The position numbers and the translations under genes were made by a program. The notes under the pieces were generated by a model, which worked only from the letters and a program-made list of their open reading frames with translations, was not told the DNA's origin and did not search any database. This document shows, one piece after another, positions 35,413 through 44,566 of a DNA stretch of 64,000 nt. This DNA is from Brucella gallinifaecis. Lineage in GTDB: Bacteria; Pseudomonadota; Alphaproteobacteria; Rhizobiales; Rhizobiaceae. The number at the start of each line of letters is the position of its first letter. Position 1 is the first letter of the stretch. The stretch spans positions 310,001 to 374,000 of the forward strand of contig NZ_ML636803.1 in NCBI RefSeq assembly GCF_006476605.1. The letters run 5' to 3'.

Positions 35413-38390
35413 TCACCGGCGTCGCTTTTCAGACGAAGGCGCGAACAGTCGATCACCTCGGTCGCGAGCAAATTGCAGATACTCCTACTGCAATCTCTGA
35501 GCTCTGGAAAAATGCCTTTGATGCCTACGCCCGCAATGTAGCACTCGACATTTTCGACGGTGCTACGCCGGTGGCAGTCATCGAAGACGACGGCCATGGT
35601 ATGAACCGCGACGAGTTTGTCAGTCGCTGGCTGGTGGTTGGTACGGAGTCGAAGGCTACAACCGAACGAACGTCGATTGGGGATCGAAACGGACTCCGTC
35701 TTCGTCCACGTCAGGGGCAAAAAGGTATTGGTCGCCTATCATGTGCGAACCTGGGGCCGATACTTCTTTTGGTTTCTAAGCGGCGAGGAACCCCTTTCGT
35801 CGCAGCGCTCGTGGACTGGCGCCTATTTGAAAATCCGTTCCTTAATCTCTCCGACATACAGATACCGGTCGTCGACTTCGGAAAGAAAGAGGAGCTTTTC
35901 GATCAATTGCCGGGGTTGGTCTCGGCATTGTTACGCAATCTCAATGACCCTGAAGACGCGGCGCGTTCCGTTCGCCTTGAAGCTGCTTGGGTCGCATACG
36001 ATAGACTTTATGAAGAAGAACATGCGGAAGGCGCATCCAACAAGATGGGAGCCCCGTCGCTGGAGCTTCGCTCCTCCATTGAGAAATTGAAGTTCGAACC
36101 CCGACACCTCGCCCAGTGGCCGGTGTGGTCAGGAGAGGCAGAGCATGGAACGGCGCTGCTCATTAGTGGCATCAACTATGATCTTCAAGTTGAGCTGAAT
36201 ACGGAGATCGCCGATTCCACCGCACGCGCCGCTCGGGATCGCTTTTTCGAGACTCTATCCAGTTTTGTCGATCCCTTCGTCGATCCGCTGAACCCGGAAG
36301 CTCGCGCTGTTGAGCTAGACTTTGCTTACGCAGTGCGTACTTGGCACGGCGACGTACCAGAACTCGTAGTTGGCAGTGAGAAGCAGTTTGATCGCAGACT
36401 ACTTGACGGCCTCGAACACCAGATCATCGGCACCATCGATAAGAACGGAGTGTTTGAGGGGCGGGTCAAAGCCTTCGGCGGTTGGGTCAAAGACCCTTGC
36501 TGCATCGAGCCCCCCCGTGACCTCGCGATTCCGACGCGAGCAGATAGCGAGGTAGGGCCGTTCGACATTTACATCGCGTCTATGGAGTTCGTCGCCGCGA
36601 ACACGACGCTGCCGAAATTGGAATTCCAGCGATATCAGGAGCTGGCCGAACGATATTCGGGGTTTATGATCTTCCGAGATGGATTGCGGGTTCTACCCTA
36701 CGGTCGAACCGACAACGACTTCTTCGAAATCGAATCCCGCCGAAGCAAGAACGCTGGCCGCGAATTCTGGAACCACCGTCAAATGTTCGGGCGGTTGGCC
36801 ATCACACGAGACGCTAATCCCAATCTCAAGGATAAGGCAGGCCGCGAGGGTCTTCTAGACAATCGCGCAGCGAAAACGCTCAAGTTGATTGTTGCCAACA
36901 TTCTTAGTCAGTTGGCGCGGCGTTACTTCGGGTCAGCTTCGAGCATCCGTGGTGAGGTACTTCCTCAGATAAAGGCGTCGAATAAGGCTGAACGGGCGAA
37001 ATCCGAGCGAAACAAACTGCGCCAGCGCCAACGCAAAGAGTTTCGTTCCAAACTAGACTCATATGTGAAGGACTTGCCGCCGCTCGTGCGCGAGTTGGAG
37101 GGATTCGCGCAGAGTCTCGATATTGCAGATGAAGGCGGCATCGCCGATGCTCAGGCGGCTTTCGAGACGTATAAAGATCGGGTTGCGGGTTTTCGGCTTT
37201 CAGGCGCTCCGAAGACTCTTGGGTCACTGGAAGAAAAGTATGCCGATTACCGAGATTCTATGCGGTCTGCGGCAAGCCTGATCGATACGGCTGCGGAGGA
37301 AATCGAGCGCCAGATCGAGCGGATCAACCCGGCGCAGCCCCGCAATCTTTTGGAGCGTCAGCTCGCAAGGCATTCCTCGCAAATTACCCATCGTATCCTG
37401 CAATGGAAGAAGATCATCGAAGGTCTTCAGCGGGCTGAATTTCAACGTATCAAAGATTTAATCGCAGAGCGGAATAAGTATTTTCATGCGGAGGCAAGCC
37501 CACTCCTGCTGTTGTTCGACCGTGGCGAGCTTTCATTTGCCGAAACGGCTAAACGGCTGGAGCAGGAAAAGGAGCGAGTAGACGCAGAAAACGAGGATTT
37601 ATTCTTGCCGTATATTGGCGCACTGGAGAGCTTGAAGGAAAGCATCGACCTAGAGCATTTGGCAGCGTTTGGAATGGAAGAAGCGGGTGATATGCGCGCC
37701 GAACTCGACCGTCTGAACAGCCTTGCACAGCTGGGCATTGCCGTCGAGATCGTAGGGCACGAACTGCAAGCCTACGACGATATCATCGGTGCGGCCCTGC
37801 GGCGGCTCCCTGATGAGGTGCGAGAGAGCAAGGCGGCGAAAGATATCGCATTCGGTTACGAAGGACTCACGGATCAGCTACGCTTTCTGTCACCGCTCAG
37901 GCTTGCCGGTCAAAAAATCCAACGCTGGATTACTGGCTTCGAGATAGCGGATTACCTCAGTGAATTCTTTAAGATTCCCTTGGCAAACAACGGCATAACT
38001 CTAGTCGCCACCGATTCTTTCAAGTCATTTAGGGTTTTTGATCAGCAGTCTCGATTATTCCCGGTCTTTATCAACCTCGTGAACAATAGCCTATATTGGG
38101 TGGGCACTTCCGACCGAGATGATCGGCGAATATTATTGGACGTGATGGATGGCGTCGTAATCGTCGCAGATAGTGGCCCCGGTGTTGATCCAGAGGACGT
38201 CGATAGCCTCTTTAGCCTGTTTTTTACACGGAAGGCGCGAGGCGGTCGGGGCGTTGGTCTCTATCTTTCTCGGGCTAATCTTTCGGCTGGCGGGCATCGC
38301 ATTCGTTACATGTCGTCGTCCAAGGCGTTGCCGTTACCCGGTGCAACGTTTGCGATAGAGTTCAGAGGGGCGGAATTCGATGGCGAATGA
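35409..38390 (+). CDS. Two-headed GHKL protein: N-terminal Hsp90/MORC-like ATPase plus C-terminal histidine-kinase core
   Basis: The 993-residue protein begins with a GHKL domain: ISELWKNAFDAY (E31, N35, D38), IEDDGHGM (D61-x-G) and QKGIGRLSCANLG (104-116). A long charged helical region with probable coiled coil spans about 510-760. Then comes an H-box-like AVEIVGHELQ with His784, and a second GHKL domain of the kinase type: N box INLVNNSLYW (N892, N893), G1 VADSGPGV (D921) and G2 RGVGLYLSR. It is coupled to the methyltransferase before it and overlaps the receiver-type gene after it by 11 bp. It may sense DNA state with one head and signal by phosphotransfer with the other. Confidence 0.85.
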   Translation: MITGVAFQTKARTVDHLGREQIADTPTAISELWKNAFDAYARNVALDIFDGATPVAVIEDDGHGMNRDEFVSRWLVVGTESKATTERTSIGDRNGLRLRPRQGQKGIGRLSCANLGPILLLVSKRRGTPFVAALVDWRLFENPFLNLSDIQIPVVDFGKKEELFDQLPGLVSALLRNLNDPEDAARSVRLEAAWVAYDRLYEEEHAEGASNKMGAPSLELRSSIEKLKFEPRHLAQWPVWSGEAEHGTALLISGINYDLQVELNTEIADSTARAARDRFFETLSSFVDPFVDPLNPEARAVELDFAYAVRTWHGDVPELVVGSEKQFDRRLLDGLEHQIIGTIDKNGVFEGRVKAFGGWVKDPCCIEPPRDLAIPTRADSEVGPFDIYIASMEFVAANTTLPKLEFQRYQELAERYSGFMIFRDGLRVLPYGRTDNDFFEIESRRSKNAGREFWNHRQMFGRLAITRDANPNLKDKAGREGLLDNRAAKTLKLIVANILSQLARRYFGSASSIRGEVLPQIKASNKAERAKSERNKLRQRQRKEFRSKLDSYVKDLPPLVRELEGFAQSLDIADEGGIADAQAAFETYKDRVAGFRLSGAPKTLGSLEEKYADYRDSMRSAASLIDTAAEEIERQIERINPAQPRNLLERQLARHSSQITHRILQWKKIIEGLQRAEFQRIKDLIAERNKYFHAEASPLLLLFDRGELSFAETAKRLEQEKERVDAENEDLFLPYIGALESLKESIDLEHLAAFGMEEAGDMRAELDRLNSLAQLGIAVEIVGHELQAYDDIIGAALRRLPDEVRESKAAKDIAFGYEGLTDQLRFLSPLRLAGQKIQRWITGFEIADYLSEFFKIPLANNGITLVATDSFKSFRVFDQQSRLFPVFINLVNNSLYWVGTSDRDDRRILLDVMDGVVIVADSGPGVDPEDVDSLFSLFFTRKARGGRGVGLYLSRANLSAGGHRIRYMSSSKALPLPGATFAIEFRGAEFDGE

Positions 38391-40137
38391 GCATTACGCC
38401 AAGTTTATCGAAGAAGCTTTCGTCAAACCGATCCGGTCGGTGTTGATCATCGATGACGATTATCCAACACTCGATGAAATGCTTGAACTGGAAATCATTC
38501 ACAAGAACGGTGACCTACCGCCTAAGTCGGACAAGAGGTGGCATGACAACCCCGGTCGTATAAAGAGCGTCATTGATGGCTTTCGACAGCCTCAGAGACC
38601 GCTATTGGTAGATATACATGACGGTGCAAATGTGGATACCAAGGGTGATGCAAAGGTCGCCGCCCACTTGCATCAGTCTGACTTGCTCGTGCTTGATTAC
38701 GAACTTGATAAGAATCGTCCGCAAGATGGTGCTCGCTCCATCGAGATTTTACGGGGACTTATTACTAACGATCATTTTAATTTGGTCGTCATTCATACGA
38801 GCGAAGACCTCGATATGGTGTACCGGGAAGTAATATTGGGCCTGCTTGGGGCAACGAGTGACGAGCTGACTGAGGGTGAGCAAGAGGCGGTTAATCAGCT
38901 TATTGTCGAATATGAGGATGTTGATGAAAATGCGCTGCAGGCGCTGAGAGCTGCTGTTGCGACCGATCAGTATTTGCACGCGAGGTTGCATGCTTCAACC
39001 TACATGCGCACTATGGGCCAAGGACAGCAGCCCTATTCAGATTTTTGTGCTCTAGCGGATGAGGCGGGGTGGGACAACGGCAACCGACGCTTGGTGCTGC
39101 GGAAACTTCTGGCAGATGCCGAGCGCCCTCTCCGGGCGCGTATGCGGAACGCCTCCACTGCAGGCCTAAAATGGGCAACCTCGGGCGTAAGGTGGGTCAA
39201 AGCGGAATCGGTATTCATCGCCTTTTCGAGCAAAGCCGACCATGATGATCTTTTTGCGGATTTGCAAAATGCCCTGGAAGCTTGGAATCCTGCGCCTTCG
39301 CGGCTTTTTATGGCGAAGCTGCGAGCTGAAATGGATGAATACGGGGTGGTTGCACAAACTGAAGCGCTTGAGCGGCAGCATGCGCTCGCCCATTGGTATG
39401 CTAGACTTTTACGCTCTAAGGGCGATGAGCGGCGCTGGTTAATTGCAGAAAGCGTATTGCGACATTCTGACCAGTTACTAAACACTATTTTGAGGCGCGT
39501 TGAAGTCTTCGCGACTGAGCTGATTTCTTCGGAAGCTGTGGCTGCTGGAGATAATATCGAAGCACGATGCCAAGAACACTTCAATGTGGACTTGAGCAAA
39601 GCAGCCCCGAAGAAAAAGGCTGAACGCGAACATAATGCATTTGTGTCCAGTAAGTCACCGCAGGGGTGGCATCTTACGACCGGACACGTTTTCACGATGA
39701 ATAGTGAGCACTGGATTTGCCTGTCGCCCGCATGCGATCTTGTTCCCGGCCAAGGTGCGACACGGAATGCTGATTTCGGTGATCGAACACCGTTTATGGC
39801 GGTTAAGCTGCACCCTGTTCCGGTCGACGGCAACCACGATGTGAATTCAAATCTCTACATTTTTGTGACTTTGGACGGAGAGGTCCAAAAGTTCTGCTTC
39901 AATTCTCAAGGCAAGGAGGCTGTTTCGCCGGTCTGGCGCACTCTTTATGCCGAGCGCCGAGGTCTGCTTGATAAAGATTTCGGCTTCAAAATATCGGCAA
40001 TGGGCGCAGGTAGCAGGAAGCTTGTCGCGACAATTCATCCAGCCCAAGTTGTTGCCCAACTTCGATACGAATATGCTCTTAATCTCTTACAAAAGCTTGG
40101 TGTATCGATGACCCGGATTGGCCTTGATTTTGTTTGA
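38380..40137 (+). CDS. Receiver-like response protein with unassigned C-terminal region
   Basis: The 585-residue protein starts with a receiver-like domain: the acidic pocket VLIIDDDYP (D25-D27), a predicted phospho-acceptor LLVLDYELD (D106), and VVIHTSED (T140/S141), in the order of CheY. The spacing D27 to D106 is about 35 residues longer than usual, which implies an insert. The remaining 440 residues match no family I recognise; LSPACDLVPGQG near 450 is a conserved-looking patch. It overlaps the kinase-like gene, so it is probably its partner. There is no evident HTH domain, so output may be a protein interaction or nuclease regulation. Confidence 0.7.
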   Translation: MANEHYAKFIEEAFVKPIRSVLIIDDDYPTLDEMLELEIIHKNGDLPPKSDKRWHDNPGRIKSVIDGFRQPQRPLLVDIHDGANVDTKGDAKVAAHLHQSDLLVLDYELDKNRPQDGARSIEILRGLITNDHFNLVVIHTSEDLDMVYREVILGLLGATSDELTEGEQEAVNQLIVEYEDVDENALQALRAAVATDQYLHARLHASTYMRTMGQGQQPYSDFCALADEAGWDNGNRRLVLRKLLADAERPLRARMRNASTAGLKWATSGVRWVKAESVFIAFSSKADHDDLFADLQNALEAWNPAPSRLFMAKLRAEMDEYGVVAQTEALERQHALAHWYARLLRSKGDERRWLIAESVLRHSDQLLNTILRRVEVFATELISSEAVAAGDNIEARCQEHFNVDLSKAAPKKKAEREHNAFVSSKSPQGWHLTTGHVFTMNSEHWICLSPACDLVPGQGATRNADFGDRTPFMAVKLHPVPVDGNHDVNSNLYIFVTLDGEVQKFCFNSQGKEAVSPVWRTLYAERRGLLDKDFGFKISAMGAGSRKLVATIHPAQVVAQLRYEYALNLLQKLGVSMTRIGLDFV

Positions 40138-40368
40138 TATTTTCTCATGGAATTAGAAGTTTATTCTTTTAATTCCTTCATATGACTTAGGACTTCGCCC
40201 TCGGCGCACTTCGAAAGGCTTCCGCCCAGCTTCCTCTGCGCTTAGTGCGCTCCGTGCAGCCGGTTCCCCGCGAAGCCTCTCTCCGTTTGCACACCCAGTC
40301 TCGGCGACGGCCAGAAGGTTAGGCGCGGCGTTTCGCTTCGCTGACCTTCAGACCCGAGGATCAGAGAC

Positions 40369-40896
40369 ATGACCAACGTATCCGACAGCCACCCCCGCAT
40401 CTATGTCGCCTGCCTTGCCGCCTACAATAACGGCTATCTGCACGGGGCGTGGATCGACGCGGATCAGGACGCTGAGCAGATCAGGGACGAGATTGCCGCG
40501 ATGCTTGCTCGTTCCCCCATTGACGTTGCGGAGGAATACGCCATTCATGACTATGAGGGCTTCGAGGGCGTCAGCATCTCCGAACATGCTGGCATCGACA
40601 GCGTGGCGCGGACAGCGGCTTTCATCGCGGAGCATGGCGCACTCGGCGCGGGTCTAACGGAGCAGTTTGGCGGCGACCTGGGGCAAGCCGAAACTGCCAT
40701 GCAGGACTGCTATCATGGCCAGTTCGCCAGCCTTGCCGACTACATGGAGGAACTGACCACCGAAAGCGTCACGATCCCCGAGGCGTTGCGCTACTATGTC
40801 GATTGGGATGCGATGGCCCGCGACGCCGAGATGGGCGGCGACCTTTTCACTATTGAAACCGCGCACGGTGAGGTGCATGTGTTTTCCAGCAGATGA
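40369..40896 (+). CDS. ardA: Antirestriction protein ArdA
   Basis: The 175-residue acidic protein (PRIYVACLAAYNNGYLHGAW, ..., YAIHDYEGF, ..., YYVDWDAMARD) matches ArdA, a DNA mimic that inhibits type I restriction enzymes and eases entry of conjugative DNA. It begins 231 bp after the receiver-type gene; that spacer includes a long-range inverted repeat (AGGCTTC near 40214, GAAGCCT near 40272). From here on GC content is high and uniform, marking the conjugative backbone. Confidence 0.93.
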   Translation: MTNVSDSHPRIYVACLAAYNNGYLHGAWIDADQDAEQIRDEIAAMLARSPIDVAEEYAIHDYEGFEGVSISEHAGIDSVARTAAFIAEHGALGAGLTEQFGGDLGQAETAMQDCYHGQFASLADYMEELTTESVTIPEALRYYVDWDAMARDAEMGGDLFTIETAHGEVHVFSSR

Positions 40897-41090
40897 GATC
40901 ATGCCTGCCTGTCCGTGCTCATACAGGCAGGCATCGCGAAAGCACCAGCTTTCGCCAACCCAAAACCACCAAAAAATGATCGGGTTAGCCGCTCAAGGTA
41001 TCTGCTTTGAGCGGCTTCTATATTTCCAGTGATCCTTGAACCTCTCTTTGCCGGGCGCTGCCGAGCATCCCGGCTTGGGGAGGTGACGCC

Positions 41091-41306
41091 ATGCTCAGCA
41101 TCGATTGGCGATCTCCGGCGGCATACGGGCACACAAAACACATCCCCGCCGCTGGTTTCGCGTGGGAATATCTGCGCCGCAATCACGATTATCGACAGGA
41201 CTGCCAGACCATCGCGTTGAATGGACAACCGGCCGCCCGCGACCTTGAAGCGTTTGCGCATCGCTGGGGGTTGCGATTTCCCGTGCGACCCCGACGCGCC
41301 GCATGA
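41091..41306 (+). CDS. DUF6499-type small protein
   Basis: The 71-residue product MLSIDWRSPAAYGHTKHIPAAGFAWEYLRRNHDYRQDCQ is typical of the small proteins annotated as transcriptional regulator domain or DUF6499 in alphaproteobacterial ICEs. Its end overlaps an open frame for a DUF2285-type product by 86 bp in the +1 phase, and the homologous fused form would run WGLRF-PCDPDAP across the two frames near 41278-41282. Function is unproven. Confidence 0.75.
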   Translation: MLSIDWRSPAAYGHTKHIPAAGFAWEYLRRNHDYRQDCQTIALNGQPAARDLEAFAHRWGLRFPVRPRRAA

Positions 41307-41874
41307 CCAGCAATCCCCGATCTGGACGCCGAGCCTGCAACCGCAAGCCGTGATGTTGTCGCCGGTCGATCCCGAAGACGGCGATGCCGAACCGATATTG
41401 ACGCTGGCGCATCTCGCCGGCCTCGACCTGCGCCGCGCCGCCGATGGCTGGCACGGCATCTGGCAGGTGGATGGCGTCGCGCATCAATTCTGGCTGCCCG
41501 AGGCGGTGCCTGACGCCACCGCCTTCTACGCCGTCACCCTGCCGATGGATTCCTTTCTGGAGTTGCGCGCCTATGCCGCCCGCCGTCTTTGGCGGTCCCT
41601 CAACGGCCGCGCGCCCGGCCCCGATTTTCGTGCGGTTCCCGCGCAGCTCCGGCAATGGCATATCCTGTCCCTGCGCGCGCTCGACGCCCGGCTGCGCGGG
41701 GAGAGCTACCGCACCATCGCCGAAGTCCTGCTCAGCTTTCGCGGCACCAAGGAAGACTTTGAGAGTGACCCGCGCAAGAACAAGGCGCGCCGTCTGGTCG
41801 CTCACGGCATCAAGATGATGCGCGGAGGCTATCGCCTGCTGCTTCACTACCCGATCAAGCCCGACGCGCATTGA
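41221..41874 (+). CDS. DUF2285-type protein
   Basis: The conserved part starts near PCDPDAPHDQQSPIWTP and continues through VMLSPVDPEDGDAEPILTLAHL, GESYRTIAEVLLSF and ARRLVAHGIKMMRGGYRLLL, the DUF2285 pattern. The 217 codons from ATG 41221 include about 20 that are out-of-phase with the DUF6499 gene; ATG 41353 is an alternative. Neither has a ribosome-binding site, so expression by coupling or frameshifting is possible. DUF2285 genes are standard neighbours of repA in these elements. Confidence 0.75.
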   Translation: MDNRPPATLKRLRIAGGCDFPCDPDAPHDQQSPIWTPSLQPQAVMLSPVDPEDGDAEPILTLAHLAGLDLRRAADGWHGIWQVDGVAHQFWLPEAVPDATAFYAVTLPMDSFLELRAYAARRLWRSLNGRAPGPDFRAVPAQLRQWHILSLRALDARLRGESYRTIAEVLLSFRGTKEDFESDPRKNKARRLVAHGIKMMRGGYRLLLHYPIKPDAH

Positions 41875-41891
41875 TCGTGCAGGCATGCCCC

Positions 41892-42179
41892 TCATGCCTT
41901 GTTGGCCGCCGCCTGTTCCAAAATCTTCCGATAGCCTTCCCGCGATAGCCATTGCGCGCGGTCGAGATGGCTTTGCCAGCAACGGTGCGTCCGAAGTTCC
42001 TCGGCCACCGGATCACGGTGCAGCACGATCCGAGCCACTTCCTTCCAGTCCGCATCTTCGGCTTTGGCATCGAGAAGGCGCAGATAGGTGACGTAGTGCC
42101 GTTCGTCATAGACAGTTATAGCGTCGCCAGTCGGCGCTTCATCGTCCACATCGGGATCGAGTTCGACGGGAACCCGCAT
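41892..42179 (-). CDS. DUF2285-type small DNA-binding-like protein
   Basis: The 95-residue product has YVTYLRLLDAKAEDADWKEVARIVLHRDP and SHLDRAQWLSREGYRKIL, which is the recurring small DUF2285 type. I chose ATG 42179; the frame continues upstream to 42227. It is the only minus-strand gene in this part of the backbone and points toward the preceding DUF2285 gene. A regulatory role is possible but not shown. Confidence 0.75.
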   Translation of the reverse strand: MRVPVELDPDVDDEAPTGDAITVYDERHYVTYLRLLDAKAEDADWKEVARIVLHRDPVAEELRTHRCWQSHLDRAQWLSREGYRKILEQAAANKA

Positions 42180-42640
42180 GGCTACTCCCCATATCGGAGA
42201 GAGTTGGTCTGCGGTGCGCCCCCGCAAACGATTCTCTCTGACTCTTGGTGATCGGGGAGTTCGAAACCGTCACGAAACGGCCCCATGGCCTTTAGCTCGG
42301 AAAGCCTGTTGTATACGCCACAGGCTCCCCGACCATAGGTCAAGGAGTTGGTGCCGTTCTGGCCAGCACCAGCCATTCGTGAGGGGTTTCGACGCCCCAG
42401 AGCAGCGCGTCTGCTCCGAGGCGATTCTTAGCCGAACCGGGCGCGAATGTCTTTGCCTATTCGGCGCGGCGGGCAATGAGCCGCTGAAATCCTTCATCTA
42501 TTCATGAAGGCTGCACACCGAAGGGGGTGCCGCCAGCGCACAGGCGCAAATGCGGCACGCTACGCGCCGCCGGTCCCTCGCCATGGTTCGCCACAGTCCG
42601 CTGCCGTCCCCGACAGCCAAATCCCGACTGGAGGTGATCC
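42180..42640. other. Non-coding control region upstream of the HTH-repA genes
   Basis: No frame here looks like a gene. The region has an inverted repeat AGCCTGT (42302-42308) / ACAGGCT (42319-42325) and other short complementary segments such as GAGAGAGTT with AACGATTCTCTCT at 42189-42240. Its position between divergent genes and just before repA makes it the likely promoter and possibly replication-control region. I see no iterons. Confidence 0.4.
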
Positions 42641-42910
42641 ATGCCCAACCCGCTTGCGGGCCTGCCGCCGCGCCTGTTGCGCACCAAGGAAGCCGCGCGC
42701 TTCCTCGGCATATCCATCCGCACCCTTGAGAAACATCGCACCTATGGCACCGGCCCGACCTATCGCAAGGTCGGCGGTCGCGTCCTCTACACCGTCCGCG
42801 ATCTGGAAGACTGGAGCGCGGTCGGCGAACGCAAATCCACCCGCGACAAGACCGCCGGCACCGTCTTTCCCGCGCGTCCGCTTACGCCCGAAGAACGGGG
42901 CGCCTGCTGA
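42641..42910 (+). CDS. Helix-turn-helix (AlpA/excisionase-like) protein
   Basis: The 89-residue protein contains a MerR/HTH_17 fold: LLRTKEAARFLGISIRTLEKHRTYGTGPTYRKVGGRVLYTVRDLEDW. GGAGGTG lies 7 nt before the ATG. Its stop overlaps the repA start (TGATG). Such proteins act as excisionases or as regulators of replication and transfer genes in ICEs. Confidence 0.88.
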   Translation: MPNPLAGLPPRLLRTKEAARFLGISIRTLEKHRTYGTGPTYRKVGGRVLYTVRDLEDWSAVGERKSTRDKTAGTVFPARPLTPEERGAC

Positions 42911-43986
42911 TGCTGCGCGAGGGCGATCATGAACTCGCGCCGCCGACCGGAGACAGCGAGCGAAGCCGCCTGGACCCCTTCGTGGTCGCAACAGGCGATG
43001 CGCCGCCGCGCGACCAGCGCGATTTGATGGAACGGCCCTTTTTCTCGCTGGCGAAGAGCCCGCGCACCAAGCCGATTCTCTACAAGGCCGCCGACATAGA
43101 GGTGCAGGTGTTCGGGATGCCCGAGCACGGCATGGCGACGATATGGGACGCCGATGTGCTGATATGGGCGGCCTCGCAGATCGTCGCGGCCGAGAATGAC
43201 GGCCTCGCCACGTCGCGCTTCGTCCGCTTCACGCCCTACCATCTGTTGCGCGCCATCGGACGCCCGACCGGCAATCAACAATACCGGCTTTTGAAAGCCG
43301 CGCTGGCGCGGCTCCAATCGACCGTCATCGCCACCACGATCCGCAACGGCCCGCATTGGCGTCGCCGGCAATTCTCATGGATCAATGAATGGGAGGAAAT
43401 GACGACGCGCGGCGGCCGCGTCGAGGGCATGGAGTTCGTCCTGCCCGAATGGTTCTACAACAGCGTCATCGACCGCTCGTTGGTCCTGACCATCGACCCG
43501 GCTTATTTCCGGCTGACAGGCGGCATCGAGCGTTGGCTGTATCGCGTCGCGCGCAAACACGCCGGACACCAGCGCCACGGCTGGATTTTCGAGGTCGCGC
43601 ACCTTCATCAGAAATCCGGCAGCCTCGCCCGGCCGTCCGACTTCGCGCTGGACCTGCGCCGGATCGCGGCCCGCCAGCAACTCCCCGGCTACCGCCTCCA
43701 GATCGAGCGGGAAGACGGCCGCGAGTTGCTGCGCATCCGCCCGGATAATTCGTCAACAGGCACTGTTGATAACCCTGTTAATGCCATCGGCAGATCAGGC
43801 GCACGGGGTATCGGCGCATCAGGCGCACGACTATCGGTAGATCAGGCGCACGAACCGCAGCTAACGCTTTGGCCTGAAAAGCGGAATCCGACAGCTAACT
43901 TATCTAACAGAGAATCTAACTCTTTTTCTTTGACGCGCGCGCAGGCGAAGCGTGGTGCCGGTTCCGCCCGAAGGGGCGAGCCATGA
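42910..43986 (+). CDS. repA: Replication initiator protein A (RepA/RPA family)
   Basis: The 358-residue protein contains the RPA family core: MERPFFSLAKSPRTKPILY, FGMPEHGMATIWDADVLIWAASQI, LRAIGRPTGNQQYRLLKAALARLQ, VLPEWFYNSVIDRSLVLTIDPAYFRLTGGIERWLYRVARKH. The C-terminal 90 residues are low-complexity. In ICEs such initiators support transient plasmid-like replication after excision. It is coupled to the HTH gene upstream. Confidence 0.88.
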   Translation: MLREGDHELAPPTGDSERSRLDPFVVATGDAPPRDQRDLMERPFFSLAKSPRTKPILYKAADIEVQVFGMPEHGMATIWDADVLIWAASQIVAAENDGLATSRFVRFTPYHLLRAIGRPTGNQQYRLLKAALARLQSTVIATTIRNGPHWRRRQFSWINEWEEMTTRGGRVEGMEFVLPEWFYNSVIDRSLVLTIDPAYFRLTGGIERWLYRVARKHAGHQRHGWIFEVAHLHQKSGSLARPSDFALDLRRIAARQQLPGYRLQIEREDGRELLRIRPDNSSTGTVDNPVNAIGRSGARGIGASGARLSVDQAHEPQLTLWPEKRNPTANLSNRESNSFSLTRAQAKRGAGSARRGEP

Positions 43987-44047
43987 CGGTCGCCGCGAAC
44001 GACGCGCCGCGCCCGCGCAGCCCCCAGCACATCCCCGGAGACGAACA

Positions 44048-44566
44048 ATGACCCGTCGCGCTCACCGCAGCGCACACGGCCGTCCGCTACCGGACGGACC
44101 TGCGCCATTCACCACATTGGTCGAGCTGAACTTCGAGAAACGCAAAGTCGAGCACTGGATACGCTTCGGCCGCAAAAGCTACGAGCAGATCATTGACCGT
44201 CGCCGCAGCGTTGTCGGTTTCGCGCCGGGCAGCGTCTTCGCCTTCGTCCGATGGGCGAACGGCGACCATGGCACGGTCGTTTCCCGCATCGACATTGTGC
44301 GGGCAATCGGGCGCGGCGAGCCGTTCCAGACATTGCCGTTCGTCCGTCCCGGCGGCGAAATCCTGTTGCGCCTCGATAGCTGGCCAAAAGTGCAGCGCGC
44401 GCTAGCCGCCATCGACGCCGTGGAATCGCTCGGCCTCGATCCGGCCGACGCCGCACCGGAGCACTGGCGGCATGTCCACAACCGCTTGACTGCCAATCTG
44501 GAGCCGCACGCCTACACGCCCGAGCGACATGCCGCGTGGCTTCACCGCCGAAGGATCGAGCCATGA
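44048..44566 (+). CDS. DUF2840 protein
   Basis: The 172-residue basic protein contains FTTLVELNFEKRKVEHWIRFGR, FAPGSVFAFVRWANGDHGTV and ILLRLDSWPKVQRALAAID, characteristic of DUF2840 proteins that always accompany TraF and DUF736 in these elements. GGAG stands nine bases before ATG 44048. It overlaps the TraF start by 4 bp. The function in conjugation is not known. Confidence 0.85.
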   Translation: MTRRAHRSAHGRPLPDGPAPFTTLVELNFEKRKVEHWIRFGRKSYEQIIDRRRSVVGFAPGSVFAFVRWANGDHGTVVSRIDIVRAIGRGEPFQTLPFVRPGGEILLRLDSWPKVQRALAAIDAVESLGLDPADAAPEHWRHVHNRLTANLEPHAYTPERHAAWLHRRRIEP

